Assembly: GCA_905181685.1 (NCBI GenBank)
Contig: CAJIYK010000002.1
Coordinates: forward strand, 1-34,936
DNA length: 34,936 nucleotides
Direction of reading: 5' to 3'
DNA from: Methylophilales bacterium BACL14 MAG-120910-bin43
Lineage (GTDB): Bacteria; Pseudomonadota; Gammaproteobacteria; Burkholderiales; Methylophilaceae
Shown here: piece after piece, positions 7,360-17,008 of the stretch
Numbering within the stretch: position 1 is the stretch's first letter
How the letters are laid out: each line of letters starts with the position of its first letter
Notes under the pieces: generated by a model
Database searches by the model: none
What the model saw: only the letters and a program-made list of their open reading frames with translations
What the model was told of the DNA's origin: nothing
Translations under genes and position numbers: made by a program

Positions 7360-8437
7360 ACATATAGTTGTAGGTTTGTCAGGAGGTGTTGATTCTGCAG
7401 TCACTGCCTGGCTTTTAAAAGATAAGGGTTTCAAAGTTACTGGCCTTTTCATGAAAAATTGGGAGGATGATGACGATGATGAGTTTTGTACAAGCAAACA
7501 AGATTTAATTGATGCAGTTTCGGTTTCAGAGAAGATAGGTATTGATATAGAAGTCGTAAATTTTGCAAAGGAATATAAAGAAAAAGTGTTTTCTTTGTTT
7601 ATCTCAGGCCTAGAAAAAGGGATTACGCCAAATCCAGATATATTATGCAATTCAGAAATTAAGTTTGAAGCCTTCCTCAATCATGCAATCAAGATGGGAG
7701 CGTCAAAAATAGCTACCGGTCATTACGCAAATGTCTTTGAAAAAAATGGCCTTCACTTTCTATCCAAAGGATTTGATGGAACAAAAGATCAAAGCTATTT
7801 CTTACATCGCCTTAACCAATCGCAGTTGGCAAAATCTGTCTTTCCTCTGGGTGGTCTATTAAAATCAGATGTGAGAGATTTAGCTAAAAAACATTCTTTG
7901 CATAATCATGACAGAAAGGACTCAACAGGTATTTGTTTTATTGGGGAGCGTCCATTTGCAGATTTTATCAGTCAATATATAAAGAAAACTCCAGGCTCAA
8001 TCATTAATGAGGACGGTAAAGAGATTGGGAAGCATAACGGAGTTAATTTTTATACAATTGGGCAGAGACAAGGGCTTAACATTGGGGGAACAAAAACTGG
8101 AAATGGTTTGCCTTGGTTTGTTTTAGATAAAAATAATAAAGATAATACTCTTTTAGTTGGGCAAGGGCACGACCACCCTCTTCTACAAAGTGATGGTTTG
8201 TCAGCAAACGATATGCATTGGATTTCAGGAAAACCTCCTAAGCTTAACTGGGTTTACTCAGCTAAAACAAGATATAGACAAATGGATGCGCCATGTGAAA
8301 TTGACAGTTACTCGAAAGGTAATTGTTCAATTATGTTTGGCCAGAAACAATGGGCTATTACTCCTGGGCAATCTGTGGTGATTTATGAGAGTAATGTTTG
8401 TCTTGGCGGCGGTTATATCAAAAAGGCAATTAGCTAA
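7352..8437 (+). CDS. mnmA: tRNA-specific 2-thiouridylase MnmA
   Basis: It adds sulfur to C2 of wobble uridine 34 in Lys, Glu and Gln tRNAs, using ATP and sulfur relayed by Tus proteins. The 361-residue enzyme starts with the PP-loop [15 protein letters not shown] (about residues 8-22). The catalytic cysteine is in [12 protein letters not shown] (about residue 101) and the second active cysteine in [13 protein letters not shown] (about residue 194). The [10 protein letters not shown] and C-terminal PGQSVVIYE barrel segments are also present. Both catalytic cysteines are intact. nadC starts directly after the stop (TAAATG). Confidence 0.96.
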   Translation: MNKHIVVGLSGGVDSAVTAWLLKDKGFKVTGLFMKNWEDDDDDEFCTSKQDLIDAVSVSEKIGIDIEVVNFAKEYKEKVFSLFISGLEKGITPNPDILCNSEIKFEAFLNHAIKMGASKIATGHYANVFEKNGLHFLSKGFDGTKDQSYFLHRLNQSQLAKSVFPLGGLLKSDVRDLAKKHSLHNHDRKDSTGICFIGERPFADFISQYIKKTPGSIINEDGKEIGKHNGVNFYTIGQRQGLNIGGTKTGNGLPWFVLDKNNKDNTLLVGQGHDHPLLQSDGLSANDMHWISGKPPKLNWVYSAKTRYRQMDAPCEIDSYSKGNCSIMFGQKQWAITPGQSVVIYESNVCLGGGYIKKAIS

Positions 8438-9298
8438 ATGGAGAGAAAAAATAGTTTTTCACAAGCTATGTTGGCCGATGCCATAAAAACGAACATCACA
8501 TACGCATTAAAAGAAGATTTAGGCAAAACCGATCTCACATCAAATTTATTAAAAAAAGATATCAAGGGTCAGGTTCAGATTAAAACAAAGGAAAAAGGGA
8601 TATTGTGCGGAAAAGCATGGGTCGATGAATGCTTTAAGCAAATAGATAAAAATATTAAAATTACATGGTTGGTTGAGGATGGAGAGAGCATAAGAAAAAA
8701 TCAATTGATTTGTGTTGTGGAGGGCTTTATAGCCTCTATTCTAATGGGTGAAAGGGTTGCATTAAATTTCTTGCAGCTACTCTCTGGTACAGCAACATCA
8801 ACTGCACATTTTAAAAATTTAGTGAGAAGTACTTCTGCTAAAATTTTTGATACACGCAAGACAATTCCTGGCCTTAGGATTGCCCAAAAATATGCTGTTT
8901 TAATCGGAGGAGGACATAATCAAAGAATAGGCTTATTCGATCAAATTTTGTTAAAAGAAAATCACAAAAACACTTATGACTCTATTGGAAGTATGCTAAA
9001 AAACATAGAACATATAGAACAGATTCAGGTTGAGGTTGAAAATATTAAAGAACTAAAAGAAGCGCTCTCCCTTGGAGTAAAAAATATACTTTTAGATAAC
9101 TTTTCAATTGAGGATTGTAAAAAGTCAGTAGAGCTAAATCATGGTGAAGCTTTACTCGAGGCTTCCGGGAATATAAACGAAAAAAATATTTTACATTATG
9201 CAAGAACTGGCGTTGATAGAATATCTATAGGTGCAATTACTAAAAATATAAGATCCATTGACTTTTCTATGCTTTTTTCACCTCAAAAGCCTTTATAG
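8438..9298 (+). CDS. nadC: Nicotinate-nucleotide pyrophosphorylase (carboxylating; quinolinate phosphoribosyltransferase)
   Basis: It converts quinolinate and PRPP to nicotinate mononucleotide in de novo NAD synthesis. The 286-residue protein has the N-terminal EDLGKTDLTS motif, GERVALNFLQLLSGTAT, the active-site DTRKTIPGLRIAQKYAV and GGGHNQRIGL. Later come LLKENH, VEVEN, LLDNF and EASGNI for the barrel and phosphate-binding loops. It directly follows mnmA. The stop codon sits in a palindrome (see 9281-9306) that separates it from the ilv operon. Confidence 0.95.
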   Translation: MERKNSFSQAMLADAIKTNITYALKEDLGKTDLTSNLLKKDIKGQVQIKTKEKGILCGKAWVDECFKQIDKNIKITWLVEDGESIRKNQLICVVEGFIASILMGERVALNFLQLLSGTATSTAHFKNLVRSTSAKIFDTRKTIPGLRIAQKYAVLIGGGHNQRIGLFDQILLKENHKNTYDSIGSMLKNIEHIEQIQVEVENIKELKEALSLGVKNILLDNFSIEDCKKSVELNHGEALLEASGNINEKNILHYARTGVDRISIGAITKNIRSIDFSMLFSPQKPL

Positions 9299-9306
9299 GC
9301 TTGAGG
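9281..9306 (+). other. Strong hairpin spanning the nadC stop codon
   Basis: CCTCAA-AA-GCCT and AGGC-TTGAGG form ten base pairs with a two-base bulge around a TTAT loop. No T-run follows on the plus strand, so it is not a standard intrinsic terminator. It may be an RNA-stability or processing element between nadC and ilvB, or a factor-assisted terminator. Confidence 0.5.
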
Positions 9307-9353
9307 AAGATATAGCAAAAGGTTATCATATCTTTTTATCGATATAGTATTCC

Positions 9354-11084
9354 ATGACAGCTGAAATTATTACTGGTGCAGAAATTGCTATCCGGTGTCT
9401 CCAGAAAGAGAATGTTAAATTTGTTTTTGGTTACCCTGGTGGTGCGGTATTAAATATATACGACGCAATTTTCCAACAAAAATCTTTCAAACATGTTCTT
9501 GTTCGGCACGAGCAAGCAGCCGTTCATGCGGCAGACGCTTACTCAAGGGCAACTGGTGATGTTGGTGTAGCATTAGTTACATCAGGACCTGGAGCTACAA
9601 ACGCAGTCACCGGAATAGCAACAGCTCACATGGATTCAATTCCAATGGTCGTTATCAGTGGTCAAGTTCCAACTCACGCGATAGGCCAAGATGCTTTTCA
9701 AGAGTGCGATACTGTTGGTATTACAAGGCCATGCGTAAAACATAATTTTTTAGTCAAAGATATTAACGATATTGCAAGCACAATTAAAAAGGCATTTTAT
9801 TTGGCAGCAACTGGCCGACCAGGTCCTGTACTTGTAGATATACCCAAGGATATTACTGCTGAAACTGCTGAATTTAAGTATCCTGAAAATGTAACTCTAA
9901 GGTCTTATAATCCTATTACTCAAGGACATAGTGGCCAAATTAATAAAGCATTGGATTTACTAGTTAATGCTCAAAAGCCAATGGTATATTCAGGCGGTGG
10001 CGTAGTGCTTGGAGATGCATCTGAAGCCTTAACAGAGTTTATTAAGCTTCTAGATTTTCCTATTACAAATACCTTAATGGGGCTCGGTGGATTTCCCGCC
10101 TCCCATGAAAATTTTTTAGGAATGCTAGGGATGCATGGAACGTATCAGGCTAATATGGCAATGCAAGAGTGTGATGTTTTGTTAGCTGTCGGCGCGAGAT
10201 TTGATGATAGGGTGATCGGGAATCCTGATCATTTTTTAGCCAAACCAAAAAAGATTATTCATATTGATATTGACCCTGCATCTATCTCTAAAAGAGTTAA
10301 AATTGATGTTCCAATTGTAGGTGATGTCAAACTTGTTCTTGAAGATCTCATTTCTGCATTCAAAGCGCTTCAAGAAAATACTTCTTTAAATTTAAGCACT
10401 GATTGGCAAAAGTCGATAAACCTTTGGAAGCAAAAAGATTGTATGAGGTATGAGGATGATGGCACGCAAATCAAGCCTCAGAAAGTTATACAAAAACTTC
10501 ATGAAGTCACAAATGGTGAAGCCTTTATCACTTCAGATGTAGGTCAACATCAAATGTGGGCTGCACAATACTATCCATTTGATAAACCAAGAAGATGGAT
10601 CAATTCAGGAGGGTTGGGCACAATGGGTGTTGGCCTTCCTTATGCGATGGGCTGTCAACTTGCTTTTCCTGACTCACAGGTTGCATGTGTAACTGGCGAA
10701 GCATCAATCCAAATGTGTATACAAGAACTTTCAACATGTAAGCAATTTAATCTTCCTGTAAAAATTGTTAATCTGAATAATCGTTATATGGGTATGGTTA
10801 GACAATGGCAGGAGTTCTTTTACGGAAACCGTTATGCCGAGTCTTATATGGATGCTCTTCCAGATTTTGTAAAACTTGCTGAATCTTATGGTCATGTTGG
10901 TATGAAGATTGAAAATTCATCAGATATTGAAGGTGCATTAAAAGAAGCATTTTCTCCAAAACTGAAAGAAAGGTTAGTTTTTTTAGATTTTATAACTGAT
11001 CAGACAGAAAATGTTTTCCCTATGGTTCCAAACGGTAAGGGTTTGTCAGAAATGATTTTAGCTGATGATGCAGAAGATTTATAA
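9354..11084 (+). CDS. ilvB: Acetolactate synthase large (catalytic) subunit, biosynthetic
   Basis: This thiamine-diphosphate enzyme makes 2-acetolactate or 2-aceto-2-hydroxybutyrate in branched-chain amino acid synthesis. The 576-residue protein has the N-terminal VFGYPGGAVLNIYDAI loop, the catalytic glutamate in VRHEQAAVHAADAY, GPGATNAVTGIATA, the FAD domain with GARFDDRVIGNP, and a C-terminal TPP site. There the usual GDGS reads GEAS (TGEASIQMCIQEL), followed by NLNNRYMGMVRQWQ. From memory GEAS is common in this lineage rather than a defect. It is followed with no gap by the regulatory subunit, then ilvC. ilvB and ilvI are not distinguishable by sequence here. Confidence 0.95.
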   Translation: MTAEIITGAEIAIRCLQKENVKFVFGYPGGAVLNIYDAIFQQKSFKHVLVRHEQAAVHAADAYSRATGDVGVALVTSGPGATNAVTGIATAHMDSIPMVVISGQVPTHAIGQDAFQECDTVGITRPCVKHNFLVKDINDIASTIKKAFYLAATGRPGPVLVDIPKDITAETAEFKYPENVTLRSYNPITQGHSGQINKALDLLVNAQKPMVYSGGGVVLGDASEALTEFIKLLDFPITNTLMGLGGFPASHENFLGMLGMHGTYQANMAMQECDVLLAVGARFDDRVIGNPDHFLAKPKKIIHIDIDPASISKRVKIDVPIVGDVKLVLEDLISAFKALQENTSLNLSTDWQKSINLWKQKDCMRYEDDGTQIKPQKVIQKLHEVTNGEAFITSDVGQHQMWAAQYYPFDKPRRWINSGGLGTMGVGLPYAMGCQLAFPDSQVACVTGEASIQMCIQELSTCKQFNLPVKIVNLNNRYMGMVRQWQEFFYGNRYAESYMDALPDFVKLAESYGHVGMKIENSSDIEGALKEAFSPKLKERLVFLDFITDQTENVFPMVPNGKGLSEMILADDAEDL

Positions 11085-13231
<2,147 letters not shown>

Positions 13232-13235
<4 letters not shown>

Positions 13236-13705
13236 TTAGAATTTATGAAGGTTTCTAATTGCATTAATGCTTTTGAATAAACCTCTTTTTTAAAATCAAT
13301 TACCTCATCATTTGGCTTCCAATAATCAACCCATGACCAATTATCAAATTCAGGTTTTGGTGAATTTTTAAGATATATATCATTTTCATTTCCCAGAAAT
13401 TTTAATAAAAACCAAATTTGTTTTTGTCCTTTATACAAATTATTGTCTTTTCTTATCCAATTCTTTGGAACATCATAATATAACCAGTCATTTGTTCTTC
13501 CCAAGATTTCTATCTTATTCTCATTGATGCCTACCTCTTCCTTTAATTCTCTAAACATTGCTTCTTCAATTGTTTCATTTGACTTAATTCCTCCTTGGGG
13601 AAATTGCCATGCATTTTCATTCGTCCTTTTGGCCCAAAGTACCTTATGATCATTATTAATTATGACTATCGCAACATTTTCACGATATCCTTCTTTATCA
13701 ATCAT
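13232..13705 (-). CDS. rppH: RNA pyrophosphohydrolase (Nudix)
   Basis: It removes pyrophosphate from 5'-triphosphorylated mRNAs, triggering RNase E-dependent decay. The 157-residue protein has the Nudix box GGIKSNETIEEAMFRELKEEVGI (pattern Gx5Ex7REUxEExGU), preceded by NENAWQFPQGG. RTNDWLYYDVP, the KGQKQIWFLLKF strand and a C-terminal PEFDNWSWVDYW specific to the RppH/NudH branch follow. The ATG has an AAGGAT site upstream. It is divergent from the YVTN-repeat gene with a 52-base shared control region and convergent with psd. Confidence 0.95.
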
Positions 13706-13757
13706 TGGTATTATCCTTATTAATTCAAATAATCTTTAACGCTCTAAAATTTACAAC

Positions 13758-14744
13758 ATGGTAAAACAAAAAAAATTATCAATATTTAGTTTAAAAGCTT
13801 CTATTCTATTCATTTTAACTTTTTTTCTGATTATTCTTTATTTTTATTTTTCATCTTACTTTGAAATTAATAATGTATCCAAAGCCTACATAACGAACCA
13901 AGGTGATAATACGGTTTCTATAATTGACTTAGAAACATTAAAAACATTAAAAACATTAAAAGTCGGAGTGGCTCCGCTTGGCATAACTATTTTACAAAAG
14001 AAGAAATTAGTTTTTGTGGGGAATGTTGGTACGGACGATATATCAGTCATTGATGCAGTTAACGACACACTAATAAAAACAATCAAGCTCGGAACTGCCC
14101 CTCTCAGCATTGCTTCCAATTCAGAAGAAACAGAAGTTTATGTTACTGACTGGTTTCAAAATAATGTCCTAACAATATCAGCTGATGAAATGAAAGTGAC
14201 TCGCAGATTAAAAGTGGGCGTCACGCCTTCTGGAATAGCTTATAACAAAAAATATAAGTATCAAGTAATCACTAATCGAGATGCAAATACCCTCGAAATT
14301 TATAATGAAGATGATGATTTAGTAAAAAAAATAGAGACAGGCAATCATCCTTTTGGTGTTTACTCAGAAGGTGATTTTGCCTATGTAGCAAATGTTTATG
14401 ATGATTCTGTTAGCATTATAAATCTAGTAGATTGGTCAAAATATGAATTCATGGTTGGAGCGCACCCCTATAACGTTAGAGTTCATAATAAGATTGCATA
14501 TGTAACAAATACTATTGATGACACCATTACTATTTATGATCTCGGTTCAAAAAAAATAATAAAAACATTAGACACAGGCGAGACACCCGAAAATTTAGAT
14601 TTTAATATTAAGCAAAATTTGCTCGTTGTGACTAACTGGGGAGGCGATTCAGTTTCAATTTTCGATACTGAAAGTTTTCAGCATATTAAGGAAATCAAGA
14701 CAGGCGCGCAGAGCAGGTCTTTTGGAGATTTTATACTTCAGTAA
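13758..14744 (+). CDS. Membrane-anchored YVTN-repeat beta-propeller protein
   Basis: The 328-residue protein has a lysine-rich start, one strongly hydrophobic helix (about residues 12-32), then about seven repeats of roughly 42 residues. Each repeat has the pattern YVTN-x-DNTVSIIDL...KTLKVGVAPLGI; the variants read FVGNVGTDDISVID, YVTDWFQNNVLTI, YVANVYDDSVSII, YVTNTIDDTITIYD and VVTNWGGDSVSIFD. This predicts a seven-bladed propeller held in the periplasm by an uncleaved anchor. Related propellers occur beside PQQ-dependent alcohol oxidation genes in methylotrophs, but the family is broad and the role here is not proven. An MxaD-like gene follows 56 bases later on the same strand. No cysteines or haem motifs are seen. 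Confidence 0.85.
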   Translation: MVKQKKLSIFSLKASILFILTFFLIILYFYFSSYFEINNVSKAYITNQGDNTVSIIDLETLKTLKTLKVGVAPLGITILQKKKLVFVGNVGTDDISVIDAVNDTLIKTIKLGTAPLSIASNSEETEVYVTDWFQNNVLTISADEMKVTRRLKVGVTPSGIAYNKKYKYQVITNRDANTLEIYNEDDDLVKKIETGNHPFGVYSEGDFAYVANVYDDSVSIINLVDWSKYEFMVGAHPYNVRVHNKIAYVTNTIDDTITIYDLGSKKIIKTLDTGETPENLDFNIKQNLLVVTNWGGDSVSIFDTESFQHIKEIKTGAQSRSFGDFILQ

Positions 14745-14800
14745 AGTTTTTATAGTAGTATATGAAATTATTAAAAAACAATAAAAAGGATTTATAAAGA

Positions 14801-15235
14801 ATGAAAAAAATAATTTTTACTCTACTGGCTATCTTATTCTCTACTCTAGCTTTTTCTCATGGTCCAACGCCACAAAAGGTTCAAGAATCAGTGACGATAG
14901 CGGCCTCTCCAGAAAAAACATGGGAAGCATTAAAGAATTATTCTGAATTCGAAAAAATTATGAAGGTAAGATCCTTTAAAGATAAATTAATGAAAGCTAA
15001 ATACGAACTTATAAAAACAGATGTCCCTTTTTCTGATTACAATGCACAGATTAGAGTCAAAAAAGGTGAAAATGATAATGAGTCGGTTGTTCAATGGACA
15101 GCAAGGTTTTATAGAACATATAAATTAAACCCACCCATCCCAGAAGGACAGGATGATGCTACTGCTGTGGCCGCTGTAAAAGAAATTGTTGGGCCTGGGT
15201 TGGCTGGATTTAAAAAATCTGTTGAGTCACAATAA
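14801..15235 (+). CDS. Periplasmic MxaD-like SRPBCC protein, probably shortened
   Basis: The 144-residue precursor has a clear signal peptide (about residues 1-19, cleavage before HGPTPQKV). The mature part begins HGPTPQKVQESVTIAASPEKTW and ends with FYRTYKLNPPIPEGQDDATAV, both of which I recognise from MxaD. MxaD is a periplasmic protein reported to stimulate electron flow from methanol dehydrogenase to cytochrome cL. Known MxaD proteins, as I remember them, are about 170-190 residues and carry a WHP-containing core between these regions. Here the sequence passes from YSEFEKIMKVRSF straight to KYELIKTDVPFSDYN, about 30-40 residues short, without a frameshift. A good AAAAAGGA site lies upstream and a terminator downstream. 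No methanol dehydrogenase gene is in the window. Confidence 0.75.
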   Translation: MKKIIFTLLAILFSTLAFSHGPTPQKVQESVTIAASPEKTWEALKNYSEFEKIMKVRSFKDKLMKAKYELIKTDVPFSDYNAQIRVKKGENDNESVVQWTARFYRTYKLNPPIPEGQDDATAVAAVKEIVGPGLAGFKKSVESQ

Positions 15236-15253
15236 TTTTTTTAAAATTTAATT

Positions 15254-15282
15254 AAAAGCGGATAATCTACTCCGCTTTTTTT
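15254..15282 (+). terminator. Intrinsic terminator after the MxaD-like gene
   Basis: Perfect nine-base arms AAAAGCGGA (15254-15262) and TCCGCTTTT (15271-15279) with an eight-base loop and a T-run to 15282. The next gene's ATG begins at the very next base. Confidence 0.9.
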
Positions 15283-15894
15283 ATGCTCACAATCAATCCA
15301 CAACCATCACCAAAAGCTATTGTTTTATGGCTTCATGGCCTCGGTGCTGATCAAAATGATTTCGTAGATTTTATTAATCTACTTAATCTAAAACAATTTA
15401 CCTTCATCCTTCCAAATGCTCCCTATAGGAAAATTACAATGAATCAAGGCGTTGAAATGCGTGGTTGGTATGATATCGAATCACTTAATTTTGAAAAGCA
15501 AGACGAAGTAGGATTGAAAAAATCAATGATATTTATCGAATCGATTTTAGAAAAACAACTCAAAATCTCAAATAAGAATAAATTATTTATAGGTGGTTTT
15601 TCACAGGGAGCTGCTTTAGCACAGTATATTGGGTTAACTTCAAAATTTAACTTTACTAAAATAGTTTCGCTCTCTGGTTACTGCCCAGACATACAACTAT
15701 CTGATAAAAAATCCAATCTCGAAATTCAAGCAATTCATGGGGTTGATGACAATGTTATCAACATCAATTTAGCCAAGGCCTCTTATGAAAAACTTAAAAT
15801 TATTAAGAATTTTGTTTTAAAAGAATATAAAATGGGGCACGAGGTTATTAATGAAGAAATTTTTGATGTACGTAATTTTTTATTAAGAGATTAA
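15283..15894 (+). CDS. Carboxylesterase / phospholipase-type alpha/beta hydrolase
   Basis: This 203-residue cytoplasmic serine hydrolase belongs to the acyl-protein thioesterase/carboxylesterase 2 family. The oxyanion region is WLHGLGADQNDF (about residues 17-28). The nucleophile is Ser in GGFSQGAALAQ (about 107), the acid Asp in IHGVDDNVI (about 155) and the base His in MGHEV (about 187). RGWYDIESL is also typical of the family. Natural substrates are uncertain: short-chain esters, lysophospholipids or acylated proteins. The ATG abuts the upstream terminator T-run and has no Shine-Dalgarno. xseB follows immediately. Confidence 0.88.
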   Translation: MLTINPQPSPKAIVLWLHGLGADQNDFVDFINLLNLKQFTFILPNAPYRKITMNQGVEMRGWYDIESLNFEKQDEVGLKKSMIFIESILEKQLKISNKNKLFIGGFSQGAALAQYIGLTSKFNFTKIVSLSGYCPDIQLSDKKSNLEIQAIHGVDDNVININLAKASYEKLKIIKNFVLKEYKMGHEVINEEIFDVRNFLLRD

Positions 15895-15898
15895 GGTG

Positions 15899-16120
15899 AT
15901 GACTACAGAAAATATAAATCTAGAAAAGCTAATTGCCGAACTTGAATCAATTGTAAATAAAATGGAAAGTGATGACCTTAACGTAGAAGATTCACTTAAG
16001 TCATATGAAAAAGGTATTAGTTTAATTAAAAATGCCCAAAACAAACTAAAAAAAATAGAGCAAAAAGTAGAAATTCTTTCAAAAGAAGGTACATTAGAAA
16101 ATTTTAATACCGATGAATAA
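15899..16120 (+). CDS. xseB: Exodeoxyribonuclease VII small subunit
   Basis: This 73-residue helical protein binds XseA to form the single-strand-specific exonuclease VII. The motif LEKLIAELESIVNKMESDDLNVEDSL followed by SYEKGISLIKNAQNKLKKIEQKVEIL is typical, as is the length. The start may be the ATG at 15899 or a GTG one codon earlier, and AAGG lies close upstream. Its end overlaps the beginning of ispA, the conserved xseB-ispA-dxs order. No xseA is in the window. Confidence 0.92.
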   Translation: MTTENINLEKLIAELESIVNKMESDDLNVEDSLKSYEKGISLIKNAQNKLKKIEQKVEILSKEGTLENFNTDE

Positions 16121-17003
16121 TGCATTTGATTCATGGCAAAATTCTGCACCAAGATAGAATTAATAAATTTTTAAAAAAAAAATTACATAATTCTAATTCC
16201 CAGAATACAATTCATGAAGCCACGACTTATGCATTATTAAATGGCGGCAAACGATTTAGAGCATTACTGATATATGCCATTGGTGAAATTAATGCCACCG
16301 ACAAAACTAATCTTGATTTTATTGCGGCTTCGATTGAAATTATTCATGCATACTCCCTCACTCATGACGACTTACCTGACATGGATGACGACTCATTCGA
16401 AGAGGGTTTGCCCTCCTGCCACATCAAATACGGTGCATCTCAAGCAATCCTAGCTGGTGATGGACTCCAATCACTGGCTTTTGAATTTTTAGTTTCACCA
16501 GAATTTATTATTAATGACGCAAAAAAAATTGACTTGATCACTTTCTTTCGAAAGCTATAGGTATCAATGGAATGGTTTATGGTCAATCATTGGATATGGA
16601 ATGCTCTAATAAAGAAATTGATATTAAGCTATTAGAAAAAATACAAAGAAAAAAAACTGGAGAACTCATACATGCAGCCTGCACAATGTCATATTCAATA
16701 TCAAATTTTTTTGAACCATCAGTACAGGAAAATATTTCAAAATTAGCATATCTTCTTGGGCAGTTATACCAAATAATAGATGATATATTAGATAGCACAT
16801 CTACTTCTGAAAATCTTGGCAAGACATCCGGGAAAGATCAGAAAGATAATAAAGCTACCTATGTTAGTATCCTAGGGATTGTAAAATCAAAAAAAATAAA
16901 AGAAGACTTTTATTTCGAAATTAAAGAACTTGTAAAAAAAATTCCTGGAAATACTCAAATTCTTAATCATTTAATTGATAAGATTTATGCAAGAGATTAC
17001 TAG
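16113..17003 (+). CDS. ispA: Farnesyl diphosphate synthase / polyprenyl synthetase (frameshifts)
   Basis: It condenses IPP with DMAPP and GPP to farnesyl diphosphate for quinone and undecaprenol synthesis. The first aspartate-rich motif is HDDLPDMDDD with LPSCH; the second is QIIDDILDSTSTSENLGKTSGKDQKDNKATYVS. GGKRFRALL, GDGLQSLAFEFL and KTGELIHAA are present. The frame breaks near 16537-16545 (one base missing; FLSKAIGINGMVYG continues in the new frame). The natural start is probably the ATG at 16113 inside xseB (MNNAFDSWQNS), which needs a one-base correction near 16145 to join HQDRINKFLKKKL. Starting at the ATG at 16120 avoids that correction but loses the conserved F-x-x-W beginning. With both corrections the protein is about 296 residues, normal for IspA. 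Confidence 0.9.
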
Positions 17004-17008
17004 AAAAA

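Noticed and set aside
10687-10701. Defective TPP site (GEAS in place of GDGS) in IlvB
   Set aside because: A Glu-containing variant is, as far as I recall, usual in betaproteobacterial IlvB, and the remaining TPP motif is intact.
13934-13961. Nine-base repeat in the YVTN gene as a phase-variation tract
   Set aside because: Only about three in-frame copies encoding Leu-Lys-Thr; too short and not frame-disrupting.
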